The notes beneath the pieces are model-generated. The model made no database searches. It had not been told where the DNA came from and saw only the letters and a program-made list of their open reading frames with translations. A stretch of 64,000 nucleotides of DNA from Thermoleophilia bacterium (GTDB lineage: Bacteria; Actinomycetota; Thermoleophilia; Gaiellales; SKUG01), in assembly GCA_025964555.1 (NCBI GenBank), contig JAOPYQ010000020.1, positions 28,365 to 92,364 on the forward strand. Direction: 5' to 3'. The position numbers and the translations under genes were made by a program. Each line of letters starts with the position of its first letter. Position 1 is the stretch's first letter. Positions 1 through 7,746 of the stretch are shown here, piece by piece.

Positions 1-744
1 ATCGATGCGGTCGCCGTCGTCGACGGCGGGCTCGGGCTGGAGCCAGTACGCATCCACGAGCGCACGCCCCGACGCGGCGAGTTCGCGCACGCGCCACTTC
101 GCGCGGTTGCCCACCTCGTGGTCGGCGTCGGGGATCGAGTAGCCGGTCGCATCGATGCCCGCGGCGCGACACGTCACGAGCGCGCGATCCACGTGGAAGG
201 CGTTGGTGACGACGACCGCGTCGGTGATGCCGAACACCTCCTTCGCACGCACGCAGCTGTCCCAGGTGCGTCGTCCGGCGTAGTCCACGGCGACGAGCTC
301 GGGGCTGACGTTCGCCTGCTCGATCGCGTAGCTGCGCATCACGGTCGGCTCGTCGTGGTACTCCGTGGTGTTGTCACCACTCATCACGAGCATGTCGACG
401 CGCCCTGCCTCGAGCAGCTGCACGGCGCCGTCGATGCGCTCGCGCAGCAGCTTGGTCGGCTGCTCGCCGATGACACCCGCACCGAGCACGATCGCAGCGC
501 GGCGCTCGGACCCGGAGAGCCTCGGCAGGTCGCTCGGCGTGTGGGCGACCTCGCCGCGCGCGAGCACGAACGTCGTCACTCGCGGGGCGACCGCTCCCGC
601 CAGCGCAAGCATCACGACGAGCCACGCCGCGCGACGCAGCCACCGGACCGAACGTGATCGGCCCCGTCGACTGACATCGGCGTGCGGCGTCACGCCGAGA
701 TCGTCGCGGCCGCGATCGAGCAGGCTGTCAGCCACCGGTGTCAC
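1..744 (-). CDS. SanA/YdcF-like DUF218 membrane protein (3' end outside window)
   Basis: Reading the minus strand from about base 744 gives a basic N-terminus, one hydrophobic anchor (WLVVMLALAGAVA), then a DUF218 core with IVLGAGV, ERIDGAVQLLEAG, VMSGDN, EYHDE, WDSCVRAKEVF and VVTNAFHVDRAL. These are the hallmarks of the SanA/YdcF family of envelope-associated proteins, whose biochemical role is poorly defined. The frame is still open at base 1, so the C-terminus is missing. The likely start is a GTG at 744 that overlaps the rdgB stop as GTGA, which implies translational coupling. A second in-frame GTG lies at 735. It is the last visible gene of an rph-rdgB-sanA run. Confidence 0.85.
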   Translation of the reverse strand, partial: MTPVADSLLDRGRDDLGVTPHADVSRRGRSRSVRWLRRAAWLVVMLALAGAVAPRVTTFVLARGEVAHTPSDLPRLSGSERRAAIVLGAGVIGEQPTKLLRERIDGAVQLLEAGRVDMLVMSGDNTTEYHDEPTVMRSYAIEQANVSPELVAVDYAGRRTWDSCVRAKEVFGITDAVVVTNAFHVDRALVTCRAAGIDATGYSIPDADHEVGNRAKWRVRELAASGRALVDAYWLQPEPAVDDGDRID

Positions 745-1346
745 GCGGGCGTCAGCAGCCTCGTCTGGAGCTCACGCGCGGCGCGTGCGCGATGGGACAT
801 GCCGGCCTTCACGTCCGAGCCGAGCTGCGCGAACGAACGGTCGTGGCCCTCGGGAATGAACACGGGGTCGTAGCCGAAGCCGCCATCGCCGGCAGGCTCG
901 TGGGCGATGCTGCCCTCGACGAACCCGGTCGCGTGCGTCTCGACCCCGTCGGGGGAGAGCATCACCAGCACGCACGCGAAGCGCGCGCTGCGCAGCTCCG
1001 CATCCGCGAACCGTTCGAGGCGTCGCAGCAGCAGGCGAACGTTGCCGTCGTCGGTGGCGTCGTCACCCGCGAAGCGCGCGCTGTGCACACCCGGGGCGCC
1101 GTCGAGCGCATCGACGATCAGCCCCGAATCGTCTGCGACGACCCAGCGGTCCGGATACATGGCCGCGCCTGCGTGCGCCTTGATCCGCGCGTTGTCGAGG
1201 AACGTCGTCCCGATCTCGGGCGGCAGGACCGTTCCGAGCGGCAACGGCTCGAGGGTGAACTCGGTCAGCAGGTCGCCGAGCTCGAGCACCTTGTGCGCGT
1301 TTCCGGTGCAGACGACGGCTGATCGTTCGGGCGCGACGGAGTTCAT
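741..1346 (-). CDS. rdgB: RdgB/HAM1 non-canonical purine NTP pyrophosphatase
   Basis: A 201-residue protein of the Maf/HAM1 (ITPase) fold, which hydrolyses dITP and XTP to the monophosphates and so keeps damaged purines out of DNA and RNA. Visible signatures are CTGNAHKV at the N-terminus (nucleotide-binding T/SxNxxK loop), VADDSGL with the catalytic acidic pair, GVHSARFAG, and GGFGYDPVFIPEG near the C-terminus. The length is normal. The start is the ATG at 1346, six bases after a TACCAT -10-like box, which fits a leaderless transcript. It lies downstream of rph, a common actinobacterial pairing, and overlaps the SanA-like gene. Confidence 0.95.
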   Translation of the reverse strand: MNSVAPERSAVVCTGNAHKVLELGDLLTEFTLEPLPLGTVLPPEIGTTFLDNARIKAHAGAAMYPDRWVVADDSGLIVDALDGAPGVHSARFAGDDATDDGNVRLLLRRLERFADAELRSARFACVLVMLSPDGVETHATGFVEGSIAHEPAGDGGFGYDPVFIPEGHDRSFAQLGSDVKAGMSHRARAARELQTRLLTPA

Positions 1347-1352
1347 GCACCC

Positions 1353-1358
1353 ATGGTA
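1353..1358 (-). promoter_or_regulatory. -10 box for leaderless rdgB
   Basis: On the minus strand TACCAT ends six bases before the rdgB ATG. The same TANNNT-N6/7-start geometry recurs at eight other genes in this window, so transcription probably starts at or next to the first codon. Confidence 0.5.
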
Positions 1359-1429
1359 CCCGCAGCGTCGGGTGGGCACGCAGGTTCCCTGATCAGGCCG
1401 TCGATTCGCTCGATGGCCTAGCGACCGGT

Positions 1430-2215
1430 TCAGCCAGCGACGGCGGCGTGCTGGAGCACGCGAATCTGCTCGCAGCCGGCGAGGCCGAGGTCGAGCATCG
1501 CGTCGAGCTGCTCGCGCGTGAACGTGGCGCCCTCGGCGGAGGACTGCACCTCCACGAGCTGGCCGGTGCCGGTGGCGACCAGGTTCATGTCGACGTCGGC
1601 GGTGGAGTCCTCGACGTACTCGAGGTCGAGCCGCGCTCCGCCGGCGAGCATGCCGATGCTCACCGCCGCCACGGTGTCGACGATCGGGGATTCCTCGATG
1701 AGGCCCTCCTCGGCGAGGCGCTGGCAGGCCATCTGCAGCGCGACGAACCCGCCGCTGATCGCCGCGCAACGCGTGCCGCCGTCGGCGTCGATGACGTCAC
1801 AGTCGATCGTGACGAGCCGCTCGCCGAGCGATTCCATGTCCACGACGGCGCGCAGGCTGCGGCCGATGAGGCGCGAGATCTCGATCGTGCGGCCGTCCAT
1901 CTTGCCCTTGCGCGAGTCGCGTCGGCGGCGCTCGCCGGTCGCGGCCGGCAGCATGTCGTACTCGGCGGTGACCCAGCCCTTGCCCTTGCCCGCCATCCAG
2001 CGCGGAACCTGCTCCTCGACGCTCGCGGCGCACAGCACGCGCGTGCCGCCGCACTCCACCAGCACCGACGCGTAGGCGTTGCGCGTGAAGCCGGGCGTGA
2101 AGCGCATCGGGCGCAGCGCGTCGTGCGCGCGGCCCTTGGGGCGCGGGACCGGATGCGTGGGAACGGCAAGCGTCGTGTCGGTCGCGGCGGTTTCGGGCGT
2201 GGTGGTCACGGACAT
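1430..2215 (-). CDS. rph: Ribonuclease PH
   Basis: A 261-residue phosphorolytic 3'-5' exoribonuclease that trims tRNA 3' ends. Family motifs are clear: RFTPGFTRNAYASVLVECG near the start, EYDMLPAATGERRRRDSRKG (phosphate and RNA-binding region), GRTIEISRLIGRSLRAVVD, TIDCDVIDADGGTR, and VEVQSSAEGATFTREQLDAM at the C-terminus. The N-terminus carries about 25 extra Thr/Pro-rich residues compared with the usual 238-250-residue enzyme, so an internal start is possible. It is first in the run rph, rdgB, sanA-like, with 83 bases before rdgB. Confidence 0.95.
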   Translation of the reverse strand: MSVTTTPETAATDTTLAVPTHPVPRPKGRAHDALRPMRFTPGFTRNAYASVLVECGGTRVLCAASVEEQVPRWMAGKGKGWVTAEYDMLPAATGERRRRDSRKGKMDGRTIEISRLIGRSLRAVVDMESLGERLVTIDCDVIDADGGTRCAAISGGFVALQMACQRLAEEGLIEESPIVDTVAAVSIGMLAGGARLDLEYVEDSTADVDMNLVATGTGQLVEVQSSAEGATFTREQLDAMLDLGLAGCEQIRVLQHAAVAG

Positions 2216-2300
2216 TTCTCCTCGGCATGCATGGGCGGCAACGCCGGCATGCTACCGGCAGCGCGATGCGGCCGGCGGGCGATGCACGAAGGAGTACGAC

Positions 2301-2669
2301 ATGGCGGAGTCGCGCAGCGAATCCCAGGCGCAGATGGGGGGACCGGCGTCGGTGGCGTCGGCGCTGCACGTGCTCGACCGGCACGCCCGCACACTGGTGG
2401 GCCTCGCACTGGCCCAGCACTCGGTGCAGGGCGGCGACATCGCCGAGGGCGTCGTGGAGCTCCACGACCGTCTCTCCCAGCTGCTGCACGCGATCTCGCT
2501 CGAGCACGGCACCGACGCGATGTCGACGGCTGCCGAGTACGCGGCCCGCGCCCAGGAAGCCGGTTCGCTGTACCCGGGCGACGAGCTCGAGACGTTCCTG
2601 CGCGACGTCGCTGCAGGCGTGCGCGCCACGGCGAAGGACCTGACGAAGTCCACGCCGTTCGGGTCGTAG
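2301..2669 (+). CDS. Small helical protein of unknown function
   Basis: A 122-residue acidic, mostly helical protein (ASALHVLDRHARTLVGLAL, LHDRLSQLLHAISLEHG, ELETFLRDVAAGVRATAKDL). No recognised family motif, signal peptide or membrane segment. The ATG at 2301 is chosen because a GGAG ribosome-binding site lies ten bases upstream and the composition becomes protein-like exactly there. It is divergent from rph with 85 bases between them. Function unknown. Confidence 0.6.
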   Translation: MAESRSESQAQMGGPASVASALHVLDRHARTLVGLALAQHSVQGGDIAEGVVELHDRLSQLLHAISLEHGTDAMSTAAEYAARAQEAGSLYPGDELETFLRDVAAGVRATAKDLTKSTPFGS

Positions 2670-2774
2670 GACCCCCGGCGCGATCGCAGCCCCTTCGCCG
2701 CGATGCGTTCGATGAGCGAAGGACCTCGAGATTTCGTCGACTCGAGCGCGTGTCGCTGTCTGGACCGGGTAGAT

Positions 2775-2790
2775 TGGACCGACCGGTCCA
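2775..2790. promoter_or_regulatory. Inverted repeat, possible operator
   Basis: TGGACC-GACC-GGTCCA is a perfect 6-base inverted repeat with a 4-base spacer, 23 bases upstream of the sigma-like gene. A second TGGACCG half site lies just before it. The layout resembles TetR-type operators, and a TetR gene lies 1.6 kb away, but no direct link can be shown from sequence. Confidence 0.4.
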
Positions 2791-2813
2791 TACATCGGTA
2801 GCGGCGGGGGCAC

Positions 2814-3236
2814 ATGCGCAAGTGGTACACAGACGATCGTGGCAGCGACCAGTCCGCTGCGTGGATCGACGCGCTCTACGACCGTGTCGGTGATGGCGCC
2901 TGGCGCCTGGCCCGACGGTCGTTGGACGATGACGCCGCAGCTGCAGAGCTGGTCGTTCGCGCATTCCGCGAGTTCCTGGATTCCGGTGGTCGCGACGACG
3001 TCGAGCTGTTGCGGTGCGTGCTCGACCACGTGAAGCAACACCGTTCCGAACGGCTGTCAGGTCGCCCGCGCGCCGAGCGGCGGACGTCCACCGACGTGCG
3101 TGACGCGTTCGAGCTGATCTACGTCGGCGGGGCTCGGATCACCGACGTCGCCCAGCTCACCGGCTGCAGTGTCGGCGAGCTGTCGCGGCGGCTGATCGAC
3201 TCCGTTCGCGACCCCCAGCTGGCCCAAGCCCGCTGA
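2814..3236 (+). CDS. Short sigma-factor-like protein
   Basis: A 140-residue protein laid out like a reduced ECF sigma factor. Residues 20-65 (AAWIDALYDRVGDGAWRLAR, AAAELVVRAFREFLDSG) look like region 2 helices. Residues 100-135 (DAFELIYVGGARITDVAQLT, then GCSVGELSRRLIDSVRD) look like a region 4 helix-turn-helix. The region 2 promoter-melting motifs are weak, so it may be a degenerate sigma or an accessory regulator rather than a full sigma factor. The start ATG at 2814 follows a G-rich ribosome-binding site. It is preceded by the inverted repeat at 2775-2790. Confidence 0.55.
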   Translation: MRKWYTDDRGSDQSAAWIDALYDRVGDGAWRLARRSLDDDAAAAELVVRAFREFLDSGGRDDVELLRCVLDHVKQHRSERLSGRPRAERRTSTDVRDAFELIYVGGARITDVAQLTGCSVGELSRRLIDSVRDPQLAQAR

Positions 3237-3296
3237 TGGGAAGGTTGGCCGAGGTTCTTCGTGTAGCAGCGTGCACTCCGGGCACGACCAGCTGAC

Positions 3297-4382
3297 ATGG
3301 ACGACAGATCCAGCAATCCGCCAGCGCAGGCGACACGGCGTGCAGGTTCGCTCGATTTTCGACGGCTGTTCGAGGCCGCGCCCGCGCCGTATCTGGTCCT
3401 TGATCCGGACCTGACGATCGTCGCCGTGAGCGACGCGTACCTGCGCGCGACGATGACCCGACGCGACGAGATCGTGGGCCGGGGGATCTTCGACGTGTTC
3501 CCGGACAACCCGGACGATCCCGACGCGACCGGTGAGCGCAACCTTCGCGCATCGTTCGATCGCGTCCTGATCGACGGCGTGACGGACGTGATGGCGACGC
3601 AGAAGTACGACATCCGCCTGCCCGTGGATCAGGGAGGCGGGTACGAGGTTCGGTACTGGGGGCCCGTCAACTCACCCGTGTTCGCCGACGACGGCAGCGT
3701 CACGTTCGTCATTCACCGCGTCGACGACGTCACCGACCTCGTGAGGTTGCAGGAGACGGGCGCGCGCCTCGAGCAGGACCTGGAGCTGGTCCGTGAACCG
3801 GCCCGGGTCGCGGCCGCGGAGTACCGTCGTGCGCTGCTCGACTACACGCAGCTGGTGCGTCACAGGCTTGCGAACCCGCTCACTGCGCTCACGGCAGGCG
3901 TGATGACGCTCCGCGACCTCGACGACTCCATGGACGACGGGACACGCCAGGAGATCCTGGAGGCGATGATCGAGACCGCGAACCGGCTCGAGCGGGCGGT
4001 GCTGCACCCCGAGCTGGACACCGGGGTCGAAGGGGGACTGCAGGTGATTCCCGACGTGTCGGGGGAGCTCACGGGCCTCATCGAGGTGGTCGCCGTCAAG
4101 AGCGAGCAGCACTCGCGTGAGATCAACGAGCGCATCGTCGCGCAGGTCGAGGGATTCGGCGCCCGTACCGTCGAGGTCTTCTGCGAGTGCTGGGCCCCGC
4201 AGTGCAAGGGCACGATGATGATGCCGCTGCGCGAGTACTTCACCATCCACCAGGACGAGTCTCGGTTCGTGATCAGCCCCGGGCACGACCTGCCCTCGAT
4301 CGAGGACGTCGTTGATCGGCGCGAGGACCGATGGGTGGTCCAGAAGAAACCCGACGCACTGCGTGCGGCCGACGATTCGTGA
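3297..4382 (+). CDS. PAS-domain protein with histidine-kinase-like helices and a Cys-containing C-terminal domain
   Basis: A 361-residue protein. Residues 20-145 form a PAS domain ([37 protein letters not shown]). Residues about 160-245 are two helices resembling a HisKA dimerisation region ([20 protein letters not shown]), in which His sits in [13 protein letters not shown]. There is no HATPase domain. The last 90 residues carry [11 protein letters not shown] and [16 protein letters not shown], like a domain recurring at the end of actinobacterial signalling proteins. Its role is probably signal sensing without its own kinase activity. It is convergent with the TetR gene, with no bases between the two stops. 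Confidence 0.7.
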   Translation: MDDRSSNPPAQATRRAGSLDFRRLFEAAPAPYLVLDPDLTIVAVSDAYLRATMTRRDEIVGRGIFDVFPDNPDDPDATGERNLRASFDRVLIDGVTDVMATQKYDIRLPVDQGGGYEVRYWGPVNSPVFADDGSVTFVIHRVDDVTDLVRLQETGARLEQDLELVREPARVAAAEYRRALLDYTQLVRHRLANPLTALTAGVMTLRDLDDSMDDGTRQEILEAMIETANRLERAVLHPELDTGVEGGLQVIPDVSGELTGLIEVVAVKSEQHSREINERIVAQVEGFGARTVEVFCECWAPQCKGTMMMPLREYFTIHQDESRFVISPGHDLPSIEDVVDRREDRWVVQKKPDALRAADDS

Positions 4383-4991
4383 TCAGTCGGCAGCGTGGAG
4401 GCGCAGGTGCACGAGCGCCGCGTCGAGCGCGATGCGCAGCTGGGCCGGGTCGCGCCTGACCTGGGTCAGCACGAGACCGCCCTGCACTGCGGCCATGGTC
4501 GACGTCGCGAGCCGAGCAGTGTCGCAGTCCGCCCGCAACTGGCCGGACGCTCGCATCGAGGCGAGGCCCGTCGCCAGACGAGCTTCCCACGCATCGAAGG
4601 ATTCGATGAGCAGGCGGCGTGACGGCTCGTCGCGGTCTGCGAGGGCTCCCGTCAGCGACGCGAGCGGGCATCCGCCGCGCGCGTCGAGGGTGACCTGCAG
4701 CTCGACGAGGCAGTCGAACCATCGCTCGATCGCGTCCCAGTCGGCGAGCTCGGCCATGAGCTCGGCCTGGACCTCGAGGACGTTCGCGCCCGTCGCGGCG
4801 ACGGCCGCGCGGACGAGGTCGTCGCGGTCGGTGAAGTAGTGGTACAGCTGGCCCTTGCTGGCACCAGCGACCGTGAGCACCTGGTCCAGGCTCATCGCGG
4901 CGACGCCGCGTTCGGCGATCGCGCTCGTCGCCGCCCGCACGATCCGTTCACGGGTAGCGATGCCCTGAGCTGTCAGCTGGCGTTCCTGCAC
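4383..4991 (-). CDS. TetR-family transcriptional regulator
   Basis: About 202 residues with a typical TetR N-terminal helix-turn-helix: RERIVRAATSAIAERG, then MSLDQVLTVAGASKGQLYHY and FTDRDDLV. The C-terminal ligand domain has the WFDCLVELQ and GGCPLASLTGALAD pattern of the YjdC/AcrR-like group. The preferred start is GTG at 4991, six bases after TACGCT (-10-like), giving a leaderless gene; an in-frame ATG lies 17 codons upstream at 5042. It diverges from the nlpC-murD-lysW operon across about 95 bases and could regulate it. Confidence 0.9.
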   Translation of the reverse strand: MQERQLTAQGIATRERIVRAATSAIAERGVAAMSLDQVLTVAGASKGQLYHYFTDRDDLVRAAVAATGANVLEVQAELMAELADWDAIERWFDCLVELQVTLDARGGCPLASLTGALADRDEPSRRLLIESFDAWEARLATGLASMRASGQLRADCDTARLATSTMAAVQGGLVLTQVRRDPAQLRIALDAALVHLRLHAAD

Positions 4992-4997
4992 GTACGC

Positions 4998-5003
4998 AGC
5001 GTA
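4998..5003 (-). promoter_or_regulatory. -10 box for leaderless tetR
   Basis: TACGCT on the minus strand ends six bases before the GTG at 4991, the same geometry as at rdgB and other leaderless genes here. It supports the GTG over the upstream ATG. Confidence 0.45.
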
Positions 5004-5073
5004 CTCCGCTCCGGCGTCATGTGCGCCGAAAACGCTGCGCATTGCACGTGCCGAGGCCGATTCCGCGCTTCGC

Positions 5074-5079
5074 TAGACT
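5074..5079 (+). promoter_or_regulatory. -10 box of the nlpC-murD-lysW operon
   Basis: TAGACT ends seven bases before the ATG at 5087, consistent with a leaderless first gene. No convincing -35 hexamer is visible. Confidence 0.45.
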
Positions 5080-5086
5080 TGCAGGG

Positions 5087-6040
5087 ATGGATTCCGCTGC
5101 CCCGGACGCTCCCGCCCGATCCGCCCTGACGACCGACGCCCTCGAGGCGGCGGTTCGCACGGCATTGGCGGGCGCCTACGCGCTGCCGATCGTGGTCGCG
5201 CTCGACGACGCGGAGCGCATCGCGGTGCTCGCCGGCAAGCCGCTCGAGCTGGCTCGAGGCGTCGTGGGCGAACTCCACGGCGCTGACGCGGCAGCCCGCA
5301 TCGTCGAACTGGACTACGCGACCCTGCCGTGGTTCGCGGTGCCGGAGACGGGCCTGCGCCTGTGGCGCCAGCACGGCCGCGAGGCCGCCGACGGCGAACT
5401 CGTGACCGAGCTCGAGGCGGGAGATCCGCCGGTGCAGGTCGTCGCCGTCATCGAGGACGCCTGGACGCTGCTGCGCCTCGCCGACGGCGCGCAGGGCTGG
5501 GTGTCGCAGGACGGTCGCGGGCTGGACCCCGCCGATGCGCCGCGCGACGAGCTCGCGGACGGCGCGCTGGTGGACGTCGACCGGTTCATCGAGACGGCCG
5601 AGTCGTTCGTCGACGTGCCCTACGTGTGGGGCGGCACGACCGACGCCGGCGTGGACTGCTCCGGACTCGTGCAGCGTGCCGCCTGGCGCGCAGGTGGGTG
5701 CTGGCTGCCGCGCCACTCGCGCGCGCTGCTGACGGTCGGCGCCCGAGTCGCCCCGTCCAAGCTCGAGCGTGGCGACGTGCTCGTGCTGCAGCGCGACCCC
5801 AAGACGTACGAGGCCGAGCAGCGTGCACAGCTCGAAGCGCTCGCAGGCGACGAGCAGCGCACGGGCGCGGTGCCGTCCCACGGCCCCGCGATCCATCCGA
5901 TGCACGTGGCGATCGCGCTGTCGGCCGACGAGGTGCTGCACGCGAGTCGCGACGCGATGCGCGTCACCCACGAGCCGCTCGCGTCGCTCAAGCAGCGCTA
6001 CCGCGTGCTGGGCGTGCGGCGTCTGGGTGTCGACGCATGA
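5087..6040 (+). CDS. NlpC/P60 family cysteine peptidase
   Basis: A 317-residue protein. The C-terminal half is an NlpC/P60 domain: VPYVWGGTTDAGVDCSGLVQ with catalytic Cys191, and HPMHVAIAL with the catalytic His near 273. The preceding 150 residues contain SH3-like segments (PPVQVVAVIEDAWTLLRLAD), as in YkfC-type dipeptidyl peptidases that cleave gamma-D-Glu-diamino-acid links in cell-wall peptides. No signal peptide is evident, which suggests an intracellular muropeptide-recycling or amide-cleaving role. Its stop overlaps the next start as ATGA, so it is translationally coupled to the MurD-like gene. Confidence 0.85.
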   Translation: MDSAAPDAPARSALTTDALEAAVRTALAGAYALPIVVALDDAERIAVLAGKPLELARGVVGELHGADAAARIVELDYATLPWFAVPETGLRLWRQHGREAADGELVTELEAGDPPVQVVAVIEDAWTLLRLADGAQGWVSQDGRGLDPADAPRDELADGALVDVDRFIETAESFVDVPYVWGGTTDAGVDCSGLVQRAAWRAGGCWLPRHSRALLTVGARVAPSKLERGDVLVLQRDPKTYEAEQRAQLEALAGDEQRTGAVPSHGPAIHPMHVAIALSADEVLHASRDAMRVTHEPLASLKQRYRVLGVRRLGVDA

Positions 6041-7581
6041 GCCACGGCCTCGTCACCGACGCGCCGATCACGCGCGACGCGCTCCTCGCGCTGCGCGACC
6101 AGCCGGTCCACATCGTCGGCGGAGCCAGCGCAGAGGGCATCGCGGTGCTGCGACTGCTGCTGGCGTTCGAGTTCACGAACGTCATCGTCCACGACATGCG
6201 CCCCCGCGAGGAGCTGCGCAAGGCATTTCGCACCACGCACGGCGCCTTCTCGCGCCAGGAGCAGGACGCGCTCTGGGCGACGCTCGAGCCGATCCTCGAC
6301 AACGGTCGGTACGACGGGCACTACCTCGACGGCATCGGTGCAGCCGCGCTCGTGGTGCTCGGCCAGGGCTGGTACCTCGTTCCGCAGAATCGCGAGCGCA
6401 TCGTCGCGTCCGTGCCCGCGAGCGCGCGCCTGACGAGCATGGTCGACCTGTACTTCGCGCTGCATCGCGGCCCGATCGCGGGCATCACCGGCACCAATGG
6501 CAAGTCGACGACCGTCGCGCTCGTCGAGCACCTGCTGCGCACCGCGAAGGTGCGCCACCGCACCGCGGGCAACGAGCGCTCGAGCCGCCAGTTCCTGCCG
6601 GAGATCGACTCGGTCCAGGCAGGCACCTGGGGCCTGCTGGAGATCTCCAACCGCCAGCTGCTGCAGACCTCGCGCAGCCCGCAGGTCGCGGCAATCACCG
6701 CGCTGACGCCCGACCACCTCGACGAGCACGGCGGCCTCGCCGGCTACGAGGCGAGCAAGGCGCGGCTGTTCGCGCACCAGCACGCGAAGGACATCGCGAT
6801 CGCCAACGCCGACGACGCACAGGCGCTCCGCGCCGCGTCGCTGTCGCCGGCGGCCGCCGCCGGTCGCCTGGTGCGCTGCGGCACGGGCGACCATGCATCG
6901 CCCAGCGTGACGTGGCGCGACGGCGTCCTCATCGCGCAGGACGTCCCGACCCAGGACGGCGACGGCGTGCGTGACGGCACGTTCGTCGTCGCGACGGCGG
7001 GCGACCTGCAGCTGCCGGGCGTGCACAACCGTCGCAACGCCGCCGTCGCGGTGGCCGTGGCGCTGGCGTGTGGCGCCGACTCCACGTCGATCGCGGCGGG
7101 ACTGCGCACCTTCCGCGGCAAGGCGCTGCGGCTGCAGCAGCTCGAGGAGGTCGGTGGCGTCAGCGTGTGGAGCGACATCAAGTCGACCACGCCCGAAGCC
7201 ACGGTCGCTGCGCTCGATGCGCTGTCGGGGCGTCGCGTGGTGCTCATCGCAGGTGGCGACGACAAGGGCCTCGACTACGGCCCGCTCGCGCAGGCGATCG
7301 TCACGAGCGGAGCACGGACGCTCGCCGTTCCGGGCAGCGCGACCGACAAGCTCGAGCGCGAAGTCGCCCGCATCGACGCATCGACGCCCGACACGTTCCG
7401 GCGCGTGGACGACCTCGAGCAGGCGCTCGACCGGGCGTTCGAGCTGGCCGCGTCCGGCGACTGCGTCATCGTTTCGCCCGCCGCAGCGGGGTTCTGGACG
7501 AGCCAGCTGCAGGGTGGAACTTCCCTGCGCAGCCTCGTGCGGAAGCGCGCGACCGTATCCAAGGAGCCACACCAGCCATGA
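6037..7581 (+). CDS. MurD-like Mur ligase
   Basis: A 514-residue ATP-dependent amide ligase of the Mur family. The P-loop GITGTNGKSTTVALVEHLL lies at about 149. The MurD-type middle motif EISNRQLLQTSR and TPDHLDEHGGLAGYEASKAR follow, and the C-terminal domain has WSDIKSTTPEATVAALDAL and GGDDKGLDYGPLA, matching the MurD pattern NDSKATN...GGxDKG. It is longer than typical MurD (about 450) and its N-domain is divergent. It is not in a division/cell-wall cluster but sits between an NlpC/P60 peptidase and a LysW-like carrier gene, which it overlaps as ATGA. It may therefore ligate Glu or another amino acid to a non-peptidoglycan substrate rather than be the housekeeping MurD. Confidence 0.8.
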   Translation: MSHGLVTDAPITRDALLALRDQPVHIVGGASAEGIAVLRLLLAFEFTNVIVHDMRPREELRKAFRTTHGAFSRQEQDALWATLEPILDNGRYDGHYLDGIGAAALVVLGQGWYLVPQNRERIVASVPASARLTSMVDLYFALHRGPIAGITGTNGKSTTVALVEHLLRTAKVRHRTAGNERSSRQFLPEIDSVQAGTWGLLEISNRQLLQTSRSPQVAAITALTPDHLDEHGGLAGYEASKARLFAHQHAKDIAIANADDAQALRAASLSPAAAAGRLVRCGTGDHASPSVTWRDGVLIAQDVPTQDGDGVRDGTFVVATAGDLQLPGVHNRRNAAVAVAVALACGADSTSIAAGLRTFRGKALRLQQLEEVGGVSVWSDIKSTTPEATVAALDALSGRRVVLIAGGDDKGLDYGPLAQAIVTSGARTLAVPGSATDKLEREVARIDASTPDTFRRVDDLEQALDRAFELAASGDCVIVSPAAAGFWTSQLQGGTSLRSLVRKRATVSKEPHQP

Positions 7582-7739
7582 CCATCATCGCCACCTGCCC
7601 CGTCTGCGACGAGGACATCGACCTCGACGACGACGTCGAGCTGAGCGAGGTCGTGGTCTGCGCGAGCTGCGAGCGCGAAGTCGAAGTCGTCTCGCTCGAC
7701 CCGCTCACGCTCGTGGAGTGGGAAGAGGAAGAGAAGTAG
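7578..7739 (+). CDS. LysW-like amino-group carrier protein
   Basis: A 53-residue acidic zinc-ribbon protein with Cys7-x2-Cys10 and Cys28-x2-Cys31, then EVEVVSLDPLTLVEWEEEEK. This matches LysW, the carrier whose C-terminal Glu protects the amino group of intermediates in lysine and arginine synthesis in Thermus and archaea, and in some Streptomyces natural products. Here the usual EDWGE ending is replaced by a run of Glu followed by Lys, so the modification site may differ. The ATG at 7578 overlaps the MurD-like stop. Confidence 0.8.
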   Translation: MTIIATCPVCDEDIDLDDDVELSEVVVCASCEREVEVVSLDPLTLVEWEEEEK

Positions 7740-7746
7740 CGTCGGG

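Noticed and set aside
118..657. 179-codon plus-strand frame at the left edge
   Set aside because: The minus strand in the same place encodes a convincing DUF218/SanA protein that runs off the window.
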